From Actinospineispora acaciae DSM 45401 (GTDB taxonomy: Bacteria > Actinomycetota > Actinomycetes > Mycobacteriales > Pseudonocardiaceae): a DNA stretch of 64,000 nucleotides. The stretch's first letter is position 1; the number at the start of each line of letters is the position of its first letter. The DNA is taken from assembly GCF_000620785.1 (NCBI RefSeq), contig NZ_JIAI01000006.1, forward strand, positions 409,609 to 473,608, written 5' to 3'. The notes below the pieces were generated by a model, which was not told the origin of the DNA, did no database searches, and saw nothing but the letters and a program-made list of their open reading frames with translations. A program made the position numbers and the translations under genes. Below are positions 60,439 to 64,000 of this stretch, piece after piece.

Positions 60439-62499
60439 GTGTCCGGTCCCGCATCCCGTCCCGTGCCTGCCCCCGTCCGGGTGCCGGCCGGCACGACCGC
60501 CGCCTCGGCGGTACGGGAGGCGGGCCTGCCGACTACCGGGCCGTCCGCCGTCGTGGTGGTCCGCGACCCCGAGGGCGCCCTGCGCGACCTGGCCTGGGTG
60601 CCGGACGCCGACGTCTCGGTGGAGCCGGTCGGGGCGGACACCTCGGACGGCCGTTCGGTGATCAGGCACTCGGCCGCGCACGTGCTGGCCCAGGCCGTCC
60701 AGCAGCTGCACCCGGAGGCCAAGCTGGGCATCGGCCCGCCCATCACCGACGGCTTCTACTACGACTTCGACGTGCCCACCCCGTTCACCCCGGAGGACCT
60801 GGGCAAGCTCGAGTCGGCCATGAAGAAGATCATCAAGTCCGGGCAGCGGTTCTCCCGGCGCCGGTTCGACTCGCTGGACCAGGCTCGCAAGGAGCTGGCC
60901 GACGAGCCGTACAAGCTGGAGCTGATCGACCTCAAGGGCGGCGTCTCCGGTGACAGCGAGGTCATGGAGGTCGACGCCTCCGGCGAGCTGACCAGCTACG
61001 ACAACATCCACGCGCACACCGGCGAGGTGGTCTGGTCGGACCTGTGCCGCGGCCCGCACGTGCCGACCACCAGGTTCATCCCGGCGTTCAAGCTGATGCG
61101 CTCGGCCGCCGCGTACTGGCGGGGCAGCGAGAAGAACCCGCAGCTGCAGCGCATCTACGGCACCGCCTGGGAGTCCGCCGAGGCGCTGGACGCGCACCTG
61201 GAGCGCCTCGCCGAGGCCGAGCGCCGCGACCACCGCCGCCTGGGCACCGAGCTGGACCTGTTCTCATTCCCGGACGAGATCGGCTCCGGGCTGCCGGTGT
61301 TCCACCCCAAGGGCGGCATCATCCGCAAGGAGCTGGAGGACTACTCGCGGACCCGGCACACCGAGGCCGGCTACGAGTTCGTCAACACCCCGCACGCCAC
61401 CAAGGGCCAGCTGTTCGAGCTCTCCGGGCACCTGGACTGGTACTCCGACGGCATGTACCCGCCCATGCACCTGGACGCCGAGTACGGGGCCGGCGGCGAG
61501 GTCCGCAAGCCAGGGGTGGACTACTACCTCAAGCCGATGAACTGCCCCATGCACAACCTGATCTACCGCTCCCGTGGGCGGTCGTACCGGGAGCTGCCGC
61601 TGCGGCTGTTCGAGTTCGGCACCGTCTACCGCTACGAGAAGTCGGGCGTGGTGCACGGCCTGATGCGCGCGCGCGGCTTCACCCAGGACGACGCGCACAT
61701 CTACTGCACCCGCGACCAGATGCAGGACGAGATCCGGTCCCTGCTCACGTTCGTGCTCGACCTGCTCCGCGACTACGGCCTGGACGACTTCTACCTGGAG
61801 CTGTCCACCCGCGACCCGGAGAAGTCGATCGGCACCGACGAGGAGTGGGAGGAGGCGACCTCCGCGCTGCGCGAGGTGGCCGAGAGCAGCGGCCTGGAGC
61901 TGGTGCTCGACCCGGGCGGCGCGGCGTTCTACGCGCCGAAGATCTCGGTGCAGGCCCGCGACGCGATCGGGCGCTACCACCAGCTGTCCACCATCCAGGT
62001 CGACCTGATGCTGCCGCAGCGCTTCGACATGGAGTACACCGCCGCCGACGGCACCCGGCAGCGCCCGGTGATGATCCACCGCGCGCTGTTCGGCTCCATC
62101 GAGCGGTTCTTCGGCATCCTCACCGAGCACTACGCCGGCGCCTTCCCGGCCTGGCTGGCCCCCGTGCAGGTGGTCGGGATCCCGGTCACCGACGAGCAGG
62201 CCGAGTACGTCTCGCGGATCGCCAAGGCGTTGCGTTCGCACGGCGTGCGCGTCGAGGTGGACGCCGGCGACGACCGGATGCAGAAGAAGATCCGTACCCA
62301 CACCATGCAGAAGGTGCCGTTCCTGCTGCTCGCGGGCGGGCGGGACGTTTCCTCCGATGCCGTCAGCTTCCGGTTCCGGGATGGTTCGCAGCTCAACGGG
62401 GTGCCTTGGGAAGGTGCGGTGGACGCGATCGTGGCCTGGATCGGGCGCCGCGAGAACGCCTCGCCGAGTGAGCAGACCTTCGAGGTAGGAAAGCGGTGA
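60439..62499 (+). CDS. thrS: Threonyl-tRNA synthetase
   Basis: This 686-residue class II synthetase has a TGS-like N-terminus (shifted and weakly conserved), the editing domain with RHSAAHVLAQAVQQLHP (HxxxH) and DLCRGPHV, the catalytic core with YYLKPMNCPMHNLIYRS (motif 1 zone and zinc Cys), LFEFGTVYRYEKSGVVHGLMRARGFTQDDAHI (motif 2) and HRALFGSIERFFGIL (motif 3), and the anticodon-binding domain. The start is GTG. It is followed by the overlapping HIT gene, the usual actinobacterial order. Confidence 0.96.
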   Translation: MSGPASRPVPAPVRVPAGTTAASAVREAGLPTTGPSAVVVVRDPEGALRDLAWVPDADVSVEPVGADTSDGRSVIRHSAAHVLAQAVQQLHPEAKLGIGPPITDGFYYDFDVPTPFTPEDLGKLESAMKKIIKSGQRFSRRRFDSLDQARKELADEPYKLELIDLKGGVSGDSEVMEVDASGELTSYDNIHAHTGEVVWSDLCRGPHVPTTRFIPAFKLMRSAAAYWRGSEKNPQLQRIYGTAWESAEALDAHLERLAEAERRDHRRLGTELDLFSFPDEIGSGLPVFHPKGGIIRKELEDYSRTRHTEAGYEFVNTPHATKGQLFELSGHLDWYSDGMYPPMHLDAEYGAGGEVRKPGVDYYLKPMNCPMHNLIYRSRGRSYRELPLRLFEFGTVYRYEKSGVVHGLMRARGFTQDDAHIYCTRDQMQDEIRSLLTFVLDLLRDYGLDDFYLELSTRDPEKSIGTDEEWEEATSALREVAESSGLELVLDPGGAAFYAPKISVQARDAIGRYHQLSTIQVDLMLPQRFDMEYTAADGTRQRPVMIHRALFGSIERFFGILTEHYAGAFPAWLAPVQVVGIPVTDEQAEYVSRIAKALRSHGVRVEVDAGDDRMQKKIRTHTMQKVPFLLLAGGRDVSSDAVSFRFRDGSQLNGVPWEGAVDAIVAWIGRRENASPSEQTFEVGKR

Positions 62500-63077
62500 C
62501 GGCGGCGGCGGATCCCGTGGACCCGGTTGACCCTGTGGACCCGACCGAGCTGGTCGGTCAGGACGGGGCCGCCGTGGCCGACGGGTTCCGCCGTCTCTGG
62601 ACGCCGCATCGGCTGGCCTACATCAAGGAGGCCGCCGCGAGCAGCGCCGAGGAGGGCTGTCCGTTCTGCCGGATCCCTACCTTGTCCGACGAGGATGGCC
62701 TGGTTGTTGCGCGTGGTCAGGTGGTGTACGCCGTGCTCAACCTCCACCCGTACAACCCGGGACATCTGATGGTCGTTCCGTACCGGCATGTCGCCGAGCT
62801 GGAGGATCTGACCGGGGAGGAGTCCGGCGAGCTGATGGACTTCACGCAGCGGGCGGTGCGCGCCATGAAGAAGGTGGCCGCTCCGCACGCGTTCAACGTC
62901 GGGTTGAATTTGGGTGCGGTGGCGGGCGGGTCGCTGGCTGAGCATTTGCATCAGCACGTGGTACCCCGGTGGGGTGGGGACGCTAACTTCATAGCGGTGG
63001 TCGGGCAGACGAAGGTGATCCCGCAGTTGTTGTCCGAGACGCGGGAGCTGCTGGTGGGAGCCTGGCCGAGTGCCTGA
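62496..63077 (+). CDS. HIT-family hydrolase/phosphorylase
   Basis: This 193-residue protein has the histidine triad HLHQHVV (in EHLHQHVVPRW) and a zinc-like CPFC near residue 50. HIT proteins in this position act as AP4A phosphorylase or nucleotide hydrolases that clear dinucleoside polyphosphates made by tRNA synthetases. The N-terminal tail repeats VDPVDPVDP. It starts by overlapping thrS (GTGA), so translation is coupled. Confidence 0.92.
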   Translation: MTAAADPVDPVDPVDPTELVGQDGAAVADGFRRLWTPHRLAYIKEAAASSAEEGCPFCRIPTLSDEDGLVVARGQVVYAVLNLHPYNPGHLMVVPYRHVAELEDLTGEESGELMDFTQRAVRAMKKVAAPHAFNVGLNLGAVAGGSLAEHLHQHVVPRWGGDANFIAVVGQTKVIPQLLSETRELLVGAWPSA

Positions 63078-63331
63078 CGCGCTACTTCGTGATCGTGCGT
63101 GCCGTCATTTGTTTCGTTCGAAAATCGCTGGCGCGATTTCCGACGACCTGAGTTTGTAGGTTGCTTGGTGCCGTCCCCCGGTGGCGGCTGGGCGCGTTGG
63201 GTGGGGTTGGTCCCGTCTGTAGGCGGGACCGCGGCCGGATGATCACGCTGGGTCTGGATTCCCTGGGCACTCAGGTCTTGGTCGCGGTGGTCGTTCCGGA
63301 ATTGTCGGTGCCTGCCGCTAGCGTCTTGGGT
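63078..63331. other. Intergenic region with probable terminator
   Basis: After the HIT gene, where pgsA often follows in actinobacteria, there is a 254-base gap. Its main structure is a hairpin at 63209-63230 (ggtcccg/cgggacc, extendable with a wobble). No other gene is seen. Confidence 0.5.
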
Positions 63332-64000
63332 ATGGCAAATGGGCAGGTCACGGTGGGGTTGGCGGAGCTTTCGCCCGGCCCCGAGTTGGCTGCTGCCCTG
63401 GATGGGATCGATCTGTCCACAGTGTCGAACGGTGAGATCATCGCGGTGTTGCAGGCGCGTTCACGGCAGCGCGCCCATGATGACGCGCGGTTCCTCGCGG
63501 TGGTCGCTGAGGTGGGCCGCCGCGACCCTTTCGCCGCCCTGGACGAGGTGGGGCGGTTGGGTGAGCCGGCGAGGTATGGGGCGGACGAAACCCGCTTGGC
63601 GTTGGCCTGGACGCGGCGGGCGGCGGAGGCCGAACACGACTTCGCCGAAGTACTGACCACCCAACTGCCGGCGGTGTGGACCGCGCTGGACACCGGAGAG
63701 ATCGACCGGCCCAAAGCCCGCGCCTTCACCGACCACCTCGCAGGCCTACCCGCCGGGGAGATCGAACGCATCTGCCGCGCGCTGCTCCCGAAAGCCGGCG
63801 GGCTGACCACAGGGCAGTTACGGGCGCGGCTGGCGCGCATGGTCATCGCCGCAGACCCCGACCGCGCCCGCGACCAGTACGAGAAAGCCATCACCGACCG
63901 ATCCGTGGTCGGCTATTTGAACCCGGACGGCACCGCCGTGATCACCGCCGACGGCCTACCACCCGACGAAGCCGCCGCCGCCTGCGAGCGCATCGACCGG
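63332..64000 (+). CDS. DUF222/13E12-repeat family protein (3'-partial)
   Basis: This frame is open to the window end (223 residues so far), starting MANGQVTVGLAELSPGPEL. It has the DUF222 pattern: RFLAVVAEVGRRDPF, ADETRLALAWTRRAAEAEHDFA, LPAVWTALDTGEIDRPKARAFTDHL and LTTGQLRARLARMVIAADP. Full members end in an HNH nuclease motif, which lies beyond the window. The family is multi-copy in actinobacteria and may be mobile. Codon use changes from G/T-ending to C-ending codons near 63640, hinting at recombination between copies. Confidence 0.85.
   Translation, partial: MANGQVTVGLAELSPGPELAAALDGIDLSTVSNGEIIAVLQARSRQRAHDDARFLAVVAEVGRRDPFAALDEVGRLGEPARYGADETRLALAWTRRAAEAEHDFAEVLTTQLPAVWTALDTGEIDRPKARAFTDHLAGLPAGEIERICRALLPKAGGLTTGQLRARLARMVIAADPDRARDQYEKAITDRSVVGYLNPDGTAVITADGLPPDEAAAACERIDR

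Overview
ORGANISM. The DNA is very GC-rich, with dense, often antisense-open reading frames, frequent GTG/TTG starts and many 4-bp ATGA/GTGA gene overlaps. It carries two SsgA-like proteins, a WhiB protein, an Rrf2 protein of the RsrR type and a 13E12/DUF222 gene. This points to a mycelial, sporulating actinomycete (Pseudonocardiales or Streptosporangiales type); the genus cannot be fixed from the sequence alone. LAYOUT. (1) 1-4121: the end of a permease gene, a P-loop kinase, decayed gene fragments, a Zn-ribbon L32 gene (rpmF), a small secreted protein, and the 3' remnant of an older integrase ending in a terminator. (2) 4122-24365: an integrated actinomycete integrative and conjugative element (AICE) of about 20.2 kb, bounded by a 45-bp perfect direct repeat. 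The right copy is the 3' half of a tRNA-Val(GAC) gene. Inside are hypothetical cargo, a regulatory block (HD protein, Pif-like Nudix, XRE regulator, KorSA-like GntR), a coupled spread/transfer operon, a TraB-type FtsK translocase, and a repeat-rich gap that could be the transfer locus. Next comes an unusual accessory cassette: a Pycsar-effector-like membrane protein, WhiB, a GGDEF protein, an SsgA-like protein, two M41-like zinc proteins, a DnaN-like clamp and a deleted DNA methyltransferase. The element ends with replication genes (SSB, Prim-Pol, DUF3987), a symmetric nested inverted repeat that is a candidate origin, then xis and int. (3) 24321-30430: tRNAs Val(GAC), Cys and Gly; an SsgA-like protein; an ECF sigma/anti-sigma pair; a PGPGW membrane protein; tRNA-Val(CAC); and a lower-GC, decayed island with another excisionase-like gene. 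(4) 30470-41065: chromosomal redox and regulatory genes, including an RsrR-type regulator with a divergent NmrA-like gene, a TetR/deazaflavin reductase pair, IclR, SDR, a SigX5-type sigma factor, and a cobalamin riboswitch controlling metE followed by a GH172-like gene. (5) 41077-49625: a minus-strand copper/cytochrome-oxidase locus with sigma, anti-sigma, PepSY, DUF5134, CopD-CtaG, copper P-type ATPase and CtaG. (6) 49766-64000: an M20 lipoprotein, SDR, DUF2236, TetR, FAD monooxygenase, HicB-like protein, a class A penicillin-binding protein, an esterase, thrS-HIT, and a DUF222 gene cut by the window end. HOW IT WORKS TOGETHER. The AICE looks able to excise and integrate (Int, Xis, att, arm sites), replicate (Prim-Pol, DUF3987, SSB, clamp-like protein, candidate origin) and spread through mycelium as double-stranded DNA (TraB, Spd-like membrane proteins). 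GntR, XRE and the Nudix protein would control and exclude it. The integrase remnant just outside the left att site, and the second invaded tRNA-Val nearby, show repeated use of valine tRNA genes as integration targets.
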